DNA of 64,000 nucleotides from assembly GCF_902635505.1 (NCBI RefSeq), contig NC_045429.1, positions 165,438,997-165,502,996 of the forward strand. The letters run 5' to 3'. The position numbers and the translations under genes are program-made. Every line of letters begins with the position of its first letter. Position 1 is the first letter of the stretch. Positions 46,455 through 58,460 of the stretch are shown here, piece after piece. The DNA is from Sarcophilus harrisii (taxonomy: Eukaryota > Chordata > Mammalia > Dasyuromorphia > Dasyuridae). The notes beneath the pieces were generated by a model. It made no database searches. It had not been told where the DNA came from and saw only the letters and a program-made list of their open reading frames with translations.

Positions 46455-47385
46455 TCTTTTTTTTAATTAATGCTTTTTATTTTAAAAATATGTGCATAAT
46501 TTTCAACACTGACCCTTGCAAAACTTTGTATTCCAAATTTTTTCCCTCCTTTCCCCCACCCACTTTCCTAGATGTCACCTAATCCAATATATGTTAAGCA
46601 TGTGTAATTATTCTATACCTATTTCCACATTTGTCATGCTGCACAAGAAAAATTAGATCAAAAAGGAAAATAAATTGAGAGAAAAACAAGCAAGCAAACA
46701 ACAAAAAGGTGAAAATACTATGTTACAATCCACATTCAGTACCCTCTCTTTGTATGCAGATGGCTGTCTCCATCACAAGACCATTGGAACTAGCCTGAAT
46801 CATCTCATTGTTGAAAAGATTCAAGTCCATTGATCATTGTATAATCTTCTTGTTGTTGTGTACAATGATCTCCTGGTTCTGCTCATTTAACTTAACATCA
46901 GTTCATATAAATTCTCTCCAGACTTCTCTGAAATCATCCTGGGGATTGTTTCTTATGGAACAATATCTCCTTACATTCATATACCATAATCAGCCATTCT
47001 CCAACTGATGGGCATTCACTCAGTTTCCAGTTCCTTGCCACTACAAAAAGGATTGCCACAAACATTTTTGTCCGCGTGAGTCCTTTCCCTTTCTTTATGA
47101 TCTTTTTGGGATACAGACCCAATAGACAGAGACACTGTTGGATCAAAGAGTATCACAGTTTGATAGCCCTTTGGGCATATTGTTCTCCAGAGTGGTTGGG
47201 ATCAATTCACAACTCCATCAATAATGTATTCGTTTTCCCACACCCCTTCCAACATTTATCATTATCTTTTTCTGTCATCTTAGCCAATCTGAGAGGTATG
47301 TTGTATTACCTCTGATGTGGTACATCAGACTTGTCTTAATTTGCATTTCTCTAATCAATAGTGATTTAGAGCATTTTGCCCAGAG
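46455..47385 (-). mobile_element. LINE-1 3' UTR, 5'-truncated
   Basis: The longest L1 3' UTR in the window. It starts with a T run at 46455, then 'acaatgatctcctggttctg', 'gatgggcattcactcagttt', 'gatagccctttgggcatatt', 'tgttctccagagtggttggg', 'cacaccccttccaacattta' and 'gtgatttagagcattttgcc'. No clear long target duplication; a weak 8-mer AGTTTATC lies on both sides (about 46447 and 47387). Confidence 0.9.
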
Positions 47386-47394
47386 CAGTTTATC

Positions 47395-47600
47395 CTGAAG
47401 AATTGATTTGTTTGACCCCAGTGGGAAGAACATTGGACTGGGAATTGCAGGTCCTCAATGAATTTGCTTTTTAAACTTTGACAGATCCCATAGCTCCTTT
47501 GAATCTCAGTTTTTCATTGTCTGTGAAATGGGAACAACAATATTAGCCCTGATTATTTCACTGGACTGCTATAATAATCAAATGGGCTGATATGTATGAA
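47395..47600 (+). repeat. MIR-family SINE
   Basis: Shows 'ccagtgggaagaacattgga', 'tgaatctcagtttttcattg', 'tctgtgaaatgggaacaaca' and 'tatgtatgaaaatgctttta'. Confidence 0.75.
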
Positions 47601-47966
47601 AATGCTTTTAAAATTGTAAAGTAAAATTAATTGTAAATCTAAGATGATCATTAATCTTCCATTAATACCTGGGGGGGAAGTAGTTTATAGTCTTTGTTTT
47701 CTATACTTTGCCTGATCTATTTAACCATTTATAAGATGGCTTATGTCCTCACTACTATAGAAGACATTCGCCTCCAGTAACCTTCCTCATTTTTGGATTT
47801 GCAGACTTGCTAATTTTTATTTGATTGTGACCTCCTCTCAATGTTTCTCTATACTCCTCCCTAACTTGAAGCTTTTCCTTCTCTTGAGTTTCAGAAGCCT
47901 TTTCTTTCTCCAGCTGTTTCTGTGTCTTTTTATTATTTCTTTCTTCTCCTAACCCATAAATGTGGA

Positions 47967-48034
47967 TTAGATTTTCCTCAGAACACTTTGTCTAATGACA
48001 CTGTGTTAGAGACATATTAGCTGAAAGTTTTTCA
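47967..48034 (+). repeat. 68-bp duplicated segment, copy 2
   Basis: Partner of 45094-45161. The flanking sequences beyond 68 bp differ, so the edges are sharp. Confidence 0.85.
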
Positions 48035-48121
48035 TGAATGAAAAAGTCAAGACTTGATTGAGTCAAGACTCAGTCTCTTGAACTTTCATTTTTCTTTTCT
48101 TTTATCATCCAAGCTCTTCTT

Positions 48122-48796
48122 CTTCTTCTTCTTTTTTAAATAACTTTTTATTGACAGAACCTATGCCAGGGTAATTTTTTACAACATTATCCCTTGCACT
48201 CACTTCTGTTCCGATTTTCCCCCTCCCTCCCTCCGCCCTCTCCCCAAAGATGGCAAGCAGTCCTATACATGTTAAATAGGTTGCAGTATATCCTAGATAC
48301 AATATATGTGTGCAAAACCGAACAGTTCTCTTGTTGCCCAGGGAGAATTGGCTTTAGAAAGTATAAATAACCTGGGAAGAAGAACAAAAATGCAAGCAGT
48401 TTACATTCATTTCCTAGTGTTCTTTCTTTGGGTGTAGCTGCTTCTGTCTATCCTTGATCAATTGAAACTAAGTTAGATCTTGTCTTTGTTGAAGAAATCC
48501 ACTTCCATCAGAATACATCCTCATACAGTATCGCTGTTGAGATATATAATGATTTCCTGGTTCTGCTCATTTCGCTCAGCATCAGTTCATGTAAGTCTCT
48601 CCAAGCCTCTCTGTATTGTCCTGCTGGTCATTTCTTACAGAACAATAATATTCCATAATATTCATATACCACAATTTACTCAACCATTCTCCAATTGATG
48701 GGCATCCATTCATTTTCCAGCTTCTGGCCACTACAAACAGGGCTGCCACAAACATTTTGGCACATACAGGTCCCTTTCCCTTTTTTAGTATCTCTT
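48122..48796 (-). mobile_element. 5'-truncated LINE-1 insertion with 15-bp target duplication
   Basis: The direct repeat ATCCAAGCTCTTCTT at 48107-48121 and 48797-48811 brackets the insertion exactly. Inside, on the + strand: 'tttttattgacagaacctat', 'gatggcaagcagtcctatac', 'gcatcagttcatgtaagtct' and 'gatgggcatccattcatttt', ending 'gtccctttcccttttttag'. Its T-rich left edge is the poly(A) side of a minus-strand insertion. It is the same young subfamily as the end at 28855. Confidence 0.95.
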
Positions 48797-49079
48797 ATCC
48801 AAGCTCTTCTTATTCTGTTGATTTCCAAATTACATCTTCCTTAAATGGATCAGTTCCAAGTCTGGGTCTCTATCTCTGACCCATTTTCTTATTTCTTATC
48901 AGGCATTCATCTAAACTGGGTTTGAAATTTTAACCTGAATGGTTCCCCATGCCTGACCTCACATTTTTGCTGAGTGCTCCTTGGTATCTCACATTGCTGA
49001 CTTTTTCCATTCCCTTGAGGGTTATTTAGAACATCACCCTGCTATGTTTGGATGATAATCTTGCATGACTAGTTTTCTC

Positions 49080-49250
49080 CTTGATAGTCCTGCTATCATT
49101 CTTCCTTCTTTCCTTAATCCATTCTTTGTATTACAAACAGGTTGATTTTCTTAAACTATTGATTTCCATACTTGAACCTGGGTTCAAAACTTTTAGTGGT
49201 TCTCTGCCCACTGTACTCTGATTCCTAATTATTTCTCCAACTTGACTTAT
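49080..49250 (+). repeat. Weak L2-type LINE fragment
   Basis: 'acttgaacctgggttcaaaa' and 'cttttagtggttctctgccc' resemble the L2 stretch that normally reads 'ccctcagtggctccccattg'. Diverged; tentative. Confidence 0.4.
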
Positions 49251-49254
49251 CAAT

Positions 49255-49460
49255 GGGGAAGCAGTGTGGTTTGTGTAATGCATTTAGTTGCTAAATTGTT
49301 CAGCAAGTGACAATGGACAAGTCACAAATGTTCTACCTGTAAAATGGGGTATGACAATATTTATAATACCCACTCAGCAGAATTTATTGTGAAGCTCAAA
49401 TGAGATGATTCCTGGAAAGCATTTTGCAAACCTTAAAAGTCTCAAATAAATACTGTATTT
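49255..49460 (+). repeat. MIR-family SINE
   Basis: Shows 'gggaagcagtgtggtttgtg', 'acctgtaaaatggggtatga', 'attgtgaagctcaaatgaga' and 'ggaaagcattttgcaaacct'. Confidence 0.75.
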
Positions 49461-49799
49461 ATTATTGCCACTTCTGTTCTCTTAAAACAAGGTCTTCTGC
49501 ATATCAAAATACCCGGGTTCTCCTACTTTTGCTACTTACTAACAATCTGACATTTCCTCATCTGGAAGTTTTGGACTAAGTGATCATAACTAACATCCTG
49601 TGACTTGAGACTTTTTGTTAATAAATTGATTTTTATAAAATATTCTTTAGCTTGTTAACTATGATTCTTTTAACCATGGATTAAATGGAAAAGCTAAAAA
49701 CATTGTTTCATAGTATTACTAAACATAGTTTTTAGAATCCAAAGATTTGACTTATTGGATGTGTTGGATAGATATATTAAATAGATGGGGACTGATAGG

Positions 49800-49905
49800 A
49801 TTTAGAACTGGAAGAAACTTAGATATCCTTTAGTCTAACTTCTTCATTTTCCAGATATGAAAATTTAAGAGAGACTTGTTTGAAGTAATAAAATACAGAT
49901 GGTAA
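49800..49905 (-). repeat. Old SINE/CR1-like repeat
   Basis: Shows 'tttagaactggaagaaactt', 'agatatcctttagtctaact' and 'ttttccagatatgaaaattt'. Confidence 0.55.
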
Positions 49906-51790
49906 ATAATTGACTAGTAGTTGTACTAGTAGTAGTAGTTTTCTTCAAAAGGTGCTTCTATTGTTCTTTCTCTTATGTTATACTTCAAAACCCTGGGTGG
50001 TAGTAATTATAAAATGGTGGCATTGGGGGGGATTAACTGGCATGCATGAATTGATAGGTTGGCAAAGTCTCATTAAGTACAAAATTGTCTTTACTAAATA
50101 TTCAGTTTTCGGAACGCAGACTAGTAGCATATAGTGATAGAATGAGGATGTTTGGAAATGTTAGTACATTTTCCCTTTATGTCTTAAATATATGAGGAAC
50201 ATAATTACTCCAAAGCAAGTCTTCTGTAATAAACATACCAAGTAAGCATGGTGTTCTTTGTGACTGGCTTGAAAATTCACTTTTAATTTTCTCACCTGTA
50301 CTCTGACATCGTCCAAGAAAATTCCATTACATTGTTTCATTTTAGGTGCCAGCTCATTGGCCAACTCTTACTCATATCCTTATGAAACTTCATCATACAT
50401 CATCCATACAACCATCTTCCCTTCCTGTCATAAATTCTTTGAGGATTTCTTTAATTCCTACTCTTCTTTGGAGTTGCTGAAGTGTTTTTTGCAAATCTTT
50501 TTCATTTTTATTCTGTCATCTTTTTTCTTTTTAATTCATAAATATTCCTGGGATGATTTTGATGAGTTATATATCCTGCCAAATTTTCTTTAGGCCAAGT
50601 TTACTTTAAACTGGTCTTTGTTATGAGATACTATTGTTTGTAGTTATGTCATCCTCTTTCCTAAGATTTGCTAGAGAAATTTATATTCTAATCCCAAGTT
50701 ATTTTTGGTGGCCATTTCCCCCTGTTTGACAAGTTAACCTAGATATTTACTAACCCCAATGCTTTTAGGCTTTTTTGTAGTAGCAGTTAATTTATGTTGC
50801 TTTAAATTCTGGATTAAAATTTTAATGATGGGTGTTGGGGTCATTTCTGTTGTTCACTTTTCATAGCCAATAGATTGCTTTAATAATCTGAGATTAGATT
50901 TTTACAAATTTTATGCCATATTTTTTCTTCATTACTCTTTCTCTTGTGTATTATAAATTTTGGTTTAAGCTGTGATGAGTTGATAGTCCAAGCATGGACA
51001 ATTGACTCAGGGATAATAATCAATATGTCAACAATACTTCTTTTCTTGTCATTTACGATGTAGTCAATTTGTCATGACTCTAAAAGGGAAAAAACTAAAA
51101 CTTTATAGGAGTGTGTTTAATTTTTTAAGCTCATTTTCTTGGACAGAAATTAGATTTGTATAATCTGTGGTGATGTGAATGATGACTTTTTATTTTTAGT
51201 TCACTTTGTACTTTATATAGTATCACTATTCGTCACTCATCCTTTTATTTTGGGATTCAAGATTTTTCTAAATATCAGTAAATATATCAAAATATTATAG
51301 ATAGAAAATTGTGGGAGATTATTTTGAAACACCAGACCCTGAAATTATTTTTTTAAAACAAAATATTATGAGAAAAAAAATGTGAGCTCTGGATAGTGGC
51401 AACTCACTTTAATGGAAAATTACTCAAGCCTTAAGTTTAATGCTTTTTAAAGATTTACTAAATTCTTTTAAAGGGGAAATAATAATGCCACTGAAGTGGA
51501 AAATGTGGAAATATGTGAAACTTCCAGATGTTTGACTTAAAGTTGGACTCTGAAATTGCCAAAAGAGGAGGGGATATGAGGTGTAGTAGGAGACATAAAA
51601 TTTCTGCCACATCATCAAGTTGACAGCAAAAATAAAGTTTCCTTTTCATTGATTCAGTGATGCTTCTGCCTCAGAAATTTTCTCATGTGGGAACTGTGAC
51701 ATTTCCATTATTACCTATCACTATTAAAACCCTATTCTATATCTGTCTCATGATATTAAGCAAGGAAAAGAGTTGACATTTTTTCCCCTA
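49906..51790. other. Intron-like sequence, about 1.9 kb, no gene seen
   Basis: AT-rich without clear repeats. Part of it (50500-51300) has the T-rich texture of antisense L1 but no landmark that would prove it. Confidence 0.4.
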
Positions 51791-51791
51791 T

Positions 51792-51875
51792 AAAATTCTA
51801 GAATGGGGGGGGGGGGAGAAGCAAAAAAAAAAAAATTCTAGATTGAGGGGAAAAAAAGCAAAAAATTCTAGAATA
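51792..51875 (+). repeat. Short direct repeats around a G12 run
   Basis: ATTCTAGA occurs three times (51795, 51835, 51865), each time after an A run, with G-rich spacers; the first spacer includes 12 consecutive G (51805-51816). The pattern is of about 2.5 copies of a 30-40-bp unit. Confidence 0.75.
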
Positions 51876-51879
51876 CGAC

Positions 51880-52190
51880 CACTGAGGTTAAAGCTGGAAA
51901 GGACTCTGAACTCATATTGTCTTAACATCATTTCTCAGTTGAGGAAGCCACGGTTGGAGTGGTTATAAAGATTGGCTTCAGGCCACATAGATAGTAAGTG
52001 AGAAGAGTTGAGATTGGAACTCAGGTTTTCTTACTACAGATTCTTCACTTTCCCACATGATGCTGATACTTTCTTCTATGCTGTCTGTGTGACTTTTAAG
52101 CAAGTAATTTACCCAACCTCTGCAAATTTTTCATTTAGAAGATGGAAAGTGCTGGATTAAATGGCCTCAGGCAACCAGGTCCTGTGGTTC
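51880..52190. repeat. Two old SINE pieces in opposite orientation
   Basis: 51880-52065 is a minus-strand MIR-like unit ('taaagctggaaaggactctg', 'gattgaaactcagg'-like core at 52010). 52065-52190 is a plus-strand MIR ('tgctgtctgtgtgactttta', 'agtgctggattaaatggcct'). Confidence 0.6.
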
Positions 52191-52669
52191 TAAAGCTCCT
52201 AAGTCTTGTCTCATTACTTCTTTAGCTCTAGTTTAGGGAGAACCATTTCAGTTTGTATGGCCCTGCCAAGTTCCTTGAGGACGGTAGGACCTAATTAAAC
52301 TTGCCCAGAAGTTTTCTGGCTTTAGGTCCTTTTTTGTTTTTCTCATCATATCAGTGCCCTCTAGAAGCTTGGGAAGACATGACATTGAGACTTGTGCTTA
52401 TTCAGTTGTTTGATCCACAATTGGGGAAAATGGAGAAATCTTGTTTCAAGATTGAATAGAGCAAAGGGGACCCTAGAACAGAGGACAAAATCTTCCAAAT
52501 AGCAACAATTTTAGATTTCATTGGTAATTAAATTCCTAGGAGTTTTAACCTCTGATAAACATTGATTAATTCCAAAATGCTTTATTGGTTTTACTTAAAG
52601 TGAAATTTTTTTTTTAAAGAGAAGTGCAAATTTCTCTTATCAGTAAGTTAGTATATATATATAGCAGGT

Positions 52670-52790
52670 AAAACCTTTATAGGATCAGAGATTTAGATTT
52701 GGAAGGAACCTTAGAGTTTGTTGAGTCCAACTTCTCTCATTTTACAGATCTGGTTACTGAGGTGGAGCCAGGTTTAGGTGGCTAGGATCA
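52670..52790 (-). repeat. Old SINE/CR1-like repeat
   Basis: Shows 'gatttggaaggaaccttaga', 'gagtccaacttctctcattt' and 'tacagatctggttactgagg'. Confidence 0.6.
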
Positions 52791-52794
52791 TACT

Positions 52795-53075
52795 AGATAA
52801 ACCATAGACTAAGGCTTACTATGTGCCAAACAAAAAGCAAGACAATAAAAAGCTCTTCTAGGAGTTCATATTTTAATAGGGGAAGATCAGCTAATAAATA
52901 AATAATTAAATAGATTTGTTAACTGCATGCTGTGTTCCAGGCATTGTGCTAAGGGCTGGTGATCCAAATAAGAAAAAGAGTTTCTGCCTTTGTGCTTATA
53001 GTCCAATAGGGGAAGATAAGACATAAAAGGAAGATACTGGGGAGAAGAGCAAACTTTTATGGTGGGCAAATAAGG
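52795..53075 (-). repeat. Two tandem L2-type 3' ends
   Basis: 52800-52890 ('cttactatgtgccaaacaaa', 'tctaggagttcatattttaa') and 52915-53040 ('ctgtgttccaggcattgtgc', 'taagggctggtgatccaaat', 'agtccaataggggaagataa') are two reverse-complement L2 3' ends in the same orientation. Confidence 0.75.
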
Positions 53076-53369
53076 GTTTGAACCAAGTTTGGAATAAGTG
53101 TAGTTAAGTATCTGAGAGTCACTTTGAACCTAATTTTTCCTGTCTCAAAGTACCTAGTCTATATCCATGACCCTAGTGCTACTTTAGTTGGTTGGAATGG
53201 TTAGGGAATGAGATGGTCTAGTTAATTTGTTTGTATCCTTGTTGACAATCTTTCTAATATTGTTACTTCCTGTAGTATTTCATATCCTTGCATCGTTGAG
53301 TTGTTGAGTATTTTGCTTTTTTTGGGGGGGAGAGGAGGGATTTAGGTCCTCCAGGCAGAGTTGTCAGTC

Positions 53370-53560
53370 ACATGAGCTTCACAACCCTTCTGAGTATGGT
53401 CCAAACTAGATTGAAATGTAATTGAGAAATATATAACAAAATAAATTAAAATACAACAAAACATAGAAATTATATTTTAGAATAAGTCAACATAATGCCA
53501 CAGGGATGCTTAAGTATGATTTATTGGCCTCTATTGATATTTGACTTTGGTGTACAACAC
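53370..53560 (+). repeat. Unclassified interspersed repeat
   Basis: 'attgaaatgtaattgagaaa', 'aaaatacaacaaaacataga' and 'cacagggatgcttaagtatg' resemble a dispersed AT-rich repeat that I have seen in marsupial sequence but cannot name. Confidence 0.4.
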
Positions 53561-53569
53561 TATTGCCTT

Positions 53570-53770
53570 AGATATTGATAGTGATAATGGCTAGTATTTA
53601 TATATTGCTTTAAAGTTTGCCAATTAGGTGTTACTATTGTATCCATTTTATAATTGAAGGAACTGAGTCACACACAGAGAGTTTGGCTCAGTCATGCCAC
53701 TAAGGAAGGGGTATGAAGAATATTTGGGACTTCCTGAGTTAGTCCTGTGCTCTATCCAGTGTGCTATCAC
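53570..53770 (-). repeat. MIR/THER1-family SINE
   Basis: Shows 'ctagtatttatatattgctt', 'tttataattgaaggaactga', 'ctcagtcatgccactaagga' and 'gtgctctatccagtgtgcta'. Confidence 0.75.
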
Positions 53771-54539
53771 CTTTGTTGGCCTGAAACTGTAGTTTCTGCA
53801 AGATACATGCTGGAATTTGTTTCTAAATCCCTGATTTTTTTTCTTTTACCATTTATCACTTTCTATTAAAAAAAATAGATTGCAGGAAAAAAATTCCTGA
53901 TATTTGTGTGTTCTGGTATCTGGATTCAGCTAAAAGAAGAAATTTTATCTTACCATATGCAAAATCTCTAAGGAACATTTTATAACATTGAATAAAAAGG
54001 CACGTCAGCTGAAAAGATTTACTATTGAAATTTTTGGATTGGTTTCTCCACATATAATGATTATATGACCAGTTTGAGGAGATTTTCTATTTTTTGCTAT
54101 ATCTAGACACCCAAAGGGGAAAAATGATAGTTGCTTGAATAGAATGCCTCTTGGGTGGGAACTTTATTTGGTGACATGGGAATGACTCCAACATGTGTTA
54201 GGCAAAATAAGGCTTGTGATTTTGGGGGACTCAGATATCTTACTATGAATGAGAACTCAGTTTGTGTTTTATGATTTACTAAGGCAGTAAAGAGAGAACC
54301 TCTTCCTCTCCTACATAAAACCTTATTTATTTATTTGATTTTTTTGGAAATCAGACTGGACTGGAAAGTCTTCCGTAACTTGTAGTTGGATATATTATTT
54401 GTTTGCAAAGGAGAATTGTCTTCCAGATTTTCTAAATAATTCCATCTGTTTGATGGAGTGGACATGGTTATTTGTAGCCCTACATCTGGGATGTTTTGAG
54501 AAGATTTTGGAAAATGAGAAACAATGAAAGAAATTTCAA

Positions 54540-54690
54540 TGATAATAATACTAGATCATTTTATATAATATTTTAAGGCTTTCAAGTCACTTGGCTCACA
54601 ACCACCCAGTAAGACATACAATGTTAGTGTTAGTTAGATGGGGGAAATAAGTGATTAGAAAAATAATTGAGGTAAAATTTAAGACTAGAG
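54540..54690 (-). repeat. MIR/THER1-family SINE, degraded
   Basis: Shows 'atattttaaggctttcaagt', 'caaccacccagtaagaca' and 'gggggaaataagtgattaga'. Confidence 0.55.
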
Positions 54691-54734
54691 GCTATATCTT
54701 TCAAGGGGAGGGAGGGATAAATGAGATTGATACT

Positions 54735-55625
54735 GCCTAAACAGCTTAAACTCAACATGTCTAAAACTGAACTCATTCTCTTTTCCTCTAAATCTTTCTT
54801 CTTTTCCATTAATTGCTATTACTGTTACATGTAGCATCATTTTCCCAGGCAGCCAAGCTTGTAACTTAGGTAATATCCTTGATTCCTCACTGTTTCATCT
54901 GTCCATATCCAAACCATTATTAAGTTCTGTTAATTTTACCACTCTGATGTGAGCCCTTATCACCTCACATTTGGATTACTGCAGTAGCCTGCTTCAAGGC
55001 TCTTCCCACTCTAGTCCACTTTCAACTCAGCTGTCATATTGATTTTCCTAAAGCTCAGGCCTACACATGTCATGTCCCCTTTGCCAGTAATCTTCAGTGA
55101 CTCCCTATCACCTCCAGGATTAAATGTAAAATCCTCTGACATTCAGAGTCCTTCATGACCCTGATCCCCTCCTGTCCTGGTCTTACACTTTAGTGCACAA
55201 ACTCTTTGATCTGGAGATACTGGTTTCCTTGTAGTTCTTCAAACAAGACACCCTATTTTCCAATTCTGCATTCTCTGTCCTCCAATCCTGGAAGTCTCCC
55301 CCTTCCTCTTTTTCCTTTCTTCCTTTTTCCTTTTCCTTTCTTTCTCCTTTCCCTCTTTTCCTTCCTTCCATCTATTTTCCTTGTTTTCCTTTCAGTCCCT
55401 GCTAAAATCTCATCTTCTCCAAGAGGCCTTTCCTGATTCCCCCCAATTCATTCCTCTTGTTTATCTCCAGTTCATTTTGCAGAACTTGTTTTTACCTAGT
55501 TTATGTGTATCCCCCATTAGATTGTAAGCTGCTTGAGAATACTTTTACCTTTTTGTTCCTAGGATCTATTAGCAGAGTCTTTGGCACATCACAGCTTCTT
55601 AATATATGCTTGTTAATTATGAGTC
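54735..55625 (+). repeat. L2-type LINE, end of ORF2 to 3' terminus
   Basis: The best-preserved L2-type piece in the window. It shows 'aactcaacatgtctaaaact', 'acctcacatttggattactg', 'cagtagcctgcttcaaggct', 'cagtgactccctatcacctc', 'caggattaaatgtaaaatcc', 'caagaggcctttcctgattc', 'agattgtaagctgcttgaga' and 'taatatatgcttgttaa'. Reading frames are broken, with one frame change across the T/C-rich patch at 55300-55390. Confidence 0.85.
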
Positions 55626-55799
55626 TCAGTTTTCACATGTGTAAAATGAGAAGAGGGCTATCCAAAGGATTCTCTTAAGGCTCAAGTGAAACATGCAAAG
55701 TATGTTTTACATTTTACATCTTGTAAGAATAGGAACTTGCCTGGGCCTTAAGGAAGGAAACTATCCCCACCGATGCAGGCCTCACATCTTTTCAGCTGA

Positions 55800-55925
55800 T
55801 GCTGTTAGTGAGACATTAAGTGACTTGACAGCCGAGGCACAGCCAGTAGTACATCAAAGGATCATCGAAGCTCCAAGACCAGTTCTCTCTATGCACTATG
55901 CTGTCCTACCTCTCTTTTATATAAA
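55800..55925 (-). repeat. MIR-family SINE
   Basis: Shows 'cattaagtgacttgacagcc', 'gaggcacagccagtagtaca' and 'ctctctatgcactatgctgt', a reverse-complement MIR. Confidence 0.65.
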
Positions 55926-56039
55926 ATATCAATTTATTATAATTTTTGAATGTGTGTTTTGCCTTTTAAAAGTTTAGTTTGAACATATGAACAAGAATCG
56001 GGCTATTTCAGGGAATCTTTCTGTGAATTTTGTTGTAAT

Positions 56040-56155
56040 AGCCTGAGAGTTAAGAGACTCCTTTCCTGTCTTTATGACTTTGGATTATTTATTTGACCAC
56101 TTTTGATCTCACCTTCTCTCATTTACAAAATGAAGTGGTTAGGCTGTTTGATTTT
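56040..56155 (+). repeat. MIR-family SINE
   Basis: Shows 'gagttaagagactcctttcc', 'tgactttggattatttattt' and 'catttacaaaatgaagtggt', followed by a T10 run. Confidence 0.6.
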
Positions 56156-56164
56156 TTTTTTTAA

Positions 56165-57550
56165 TGTCTTCCCTTTACAGTTGATTCCATGATGGATGAG
56201 ATTATTATGTTTTTTGTTTAATATTAGACTCTAAAACCTTTCCAGGATCAATGAACTATGGTTGAAATAGTTTATAGTTAAAATTCCCTTACTTGTCAAA
56301 TCACTATCATTGTAGGCTGTGCAATAAAGGACTTTCAGTTTGCCAGAGTATGATTTCTAAAGTAAAGTTGTGAAATAAAAATGTTACAGAAGAAAGTAAA
56401 GAAAGGAGGTTTACTTTTAAACCTTTGCCTTAGGCTACAGCAGAGTATTCTACTAGATAAAGAAAGTCAACTTTGTAGTGTTGGATCAGCATGCTACAGG
56501 CTTGTTTCCTTAAGCTTTATTTCCTCTTATTTGAGTAAATAGTTGGGTTCCATCTAGTTGAAAAAGCATTACTTATTTTGTGAGGGATTACAAAGAAATA
56601 ACATCAAAATGCTTTGTATTGGGTTTCTGTTAGAGTGGTCATTGGCTTTACATTTTTGTAGAGCTCTTTTCTAAACATGGTTAAAATAAATTGGATTTTT
56701 CTTTTCCTTCAGCATAATTAAATTGTCATTCTCAGAAGCTACAGTTCCTTTTAAATTTGGTAGTGGTTTTTTTGGGGTCAGAATCAGTATTTCTCAGTCA
56801 TGTTCTATGCTTAAATAGTTATTAACATGGGGGTCTACTTTTTTGGTGATGGTATTGGCTCTGAATTGTTAATTCTTGAATTGTTTAAAGGCTTATTGAA
56901 TGGTGGGCAGCCCCACAAATGATACAGCTGCATGCCAGACTAATAAAAATGAAACACTGTTCCTTAAAACCAATGGTCTTCGAAGAATAGAAGGCCAGAT
57001 TATAGAATTTTGAAGGGGCTATGTTCCAAAGCCCAATTAAATGATTGTATTATACCCTTTTGAATTCCTTGGGAGCAATGACATTTTTTTCCTACTTCAG
57101 CGTTATGTATGGTTGAGTAGGGAAATAAACTCTTTCAGGATTCTTACTGGGTACTTTTAAATATCCATGAAAAATGTAATTTAAAAAAAAGTGTTCCAAA
57201 AATTCATGGGGAAAAATATTCTTTATTAATGCTTCAACTTTGAAGATAATGCACGTTGCCATAACTAGTGAATGAAGTTCTTTCTGTGAATTTTCCAGAT
57301 GGTGGCAACCACAGGGAGATGTGATTCATGATTTCTTTCCCATTCAAGGCATTAATGAATTGTGAATTACTGTAATTTAAATCAATACTGCTTTGCTCGA
57401 ATGAGAAAATTCTCTGATAGTAGAACCGTGATCCTTGTTTTCTGTTGTGTCAGAAAGAACAGTGTCTTTTCCGTCTGTATGTTGTTATTATAAGAGAAAT
57501 CTATAAATGTCTGACAAAACAACAAATCCATCATGAAAGTAGTCTATACA
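56165..57550. other. Intron-like sequence, about 1.4 kb, no gene or clear repeat seen
   Basis: One of the longer stretches without recognisable repeats in the right half. No coding motif; only short chance open frames. Confidence 0.45.
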
Positions 57551-57554
57551 AAAT

Positions 57555-58065
57555 CTTTAAAAGGAATAATTAAAATTTATTTATTTATTTAAAAATTTCC
57601 CCTCTCTCCCTTAACTGTCTTCTTCCCCAAGCAATCTAAGTTATATATGGAGAGTTATTTTAAACATATTTCCATATTAGGCATGTTGTGAAAAAAAAAT
57701 CAGGACAAAAGAGAAAAAACCAAGAAAGAAAAGGTCAAAATAATCTGTTTTAATTCACATTCAATCTTCCTAGTTTTCTCTCTAGACTGCATTTTCTATA
57801 CCAAATCTATTGGAATGGTTTTGGATCACTGTATTGCTGAGAAGAGCCAAGTCGATATCTGATTGTCACACAATCTTGTTAATGTGTACAATGTTCTTCT
57901 GGTTTTGCTTACTTCACTCGGCATCAGTTCATGTAAGTTTTTCAGACTTTTATGAAATCAGTCTGCTCATTGTTTCTTATAGAACAATAATATTTCATTA
58001 CATTCATATATCATAATTTATTCAGCCATTCCCCAATTGATTGATGGGCATCCACTCAATTTCCA
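57555..58065 (-). repeat. LINE-1 3' UTR fragment
   Basis: Shows 'atattaggcatgttgtgaaa', 'acttcactcggcatcagttc', 'atagaacaataatatttcat' and 'attcagccattccccaattg', the L1 3' UTR in reverse complement, starting with a T/A-rich edge. Confidence 0.85.
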
Positions 58066-58344
58066 AAATAATATTTTTAAAATGCAGGCAATTGTAGGTT
58101 TTGGTCTTCTGACTCTCAGGTGCATTGTTCTTTCTGAGTGCTCCTTACTATACTCCTCTTTCAGAGCAGGCAAGAATAGTTTGAAGCTAACATATCTGAA
58201 GAAATTTAAAAGAAAATTGAAATATATGCCTCACTGCTGATAACTAATTTAAAAAAAGAAGTCAATACTTAATTTTAATGCCATATAAAAGAGTATCAAA
58301 ATTATTTTGTGTTATATTGGAAGAAATGGATATTGATCAGTATT

Positions 58345-58460
58345 TTTAAAAATACTTCAGTATAATGCTTCAAAGTTTATAAACTATTTCTGCTGAGGTG
58401 GGTTTGGTAAGTAATTATTATTGTTATTTCCATTTTACAGATGAGAACCTGGGAACTTTT
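58345..58460 (-). repeat. MIR/THER1-family SINE, partial
   Basis: Shows 'ataatgcttcaaagtttata', 'attattgttatttccatttt' and 'acagatgagaacctggg'. Confidence 0.65.
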
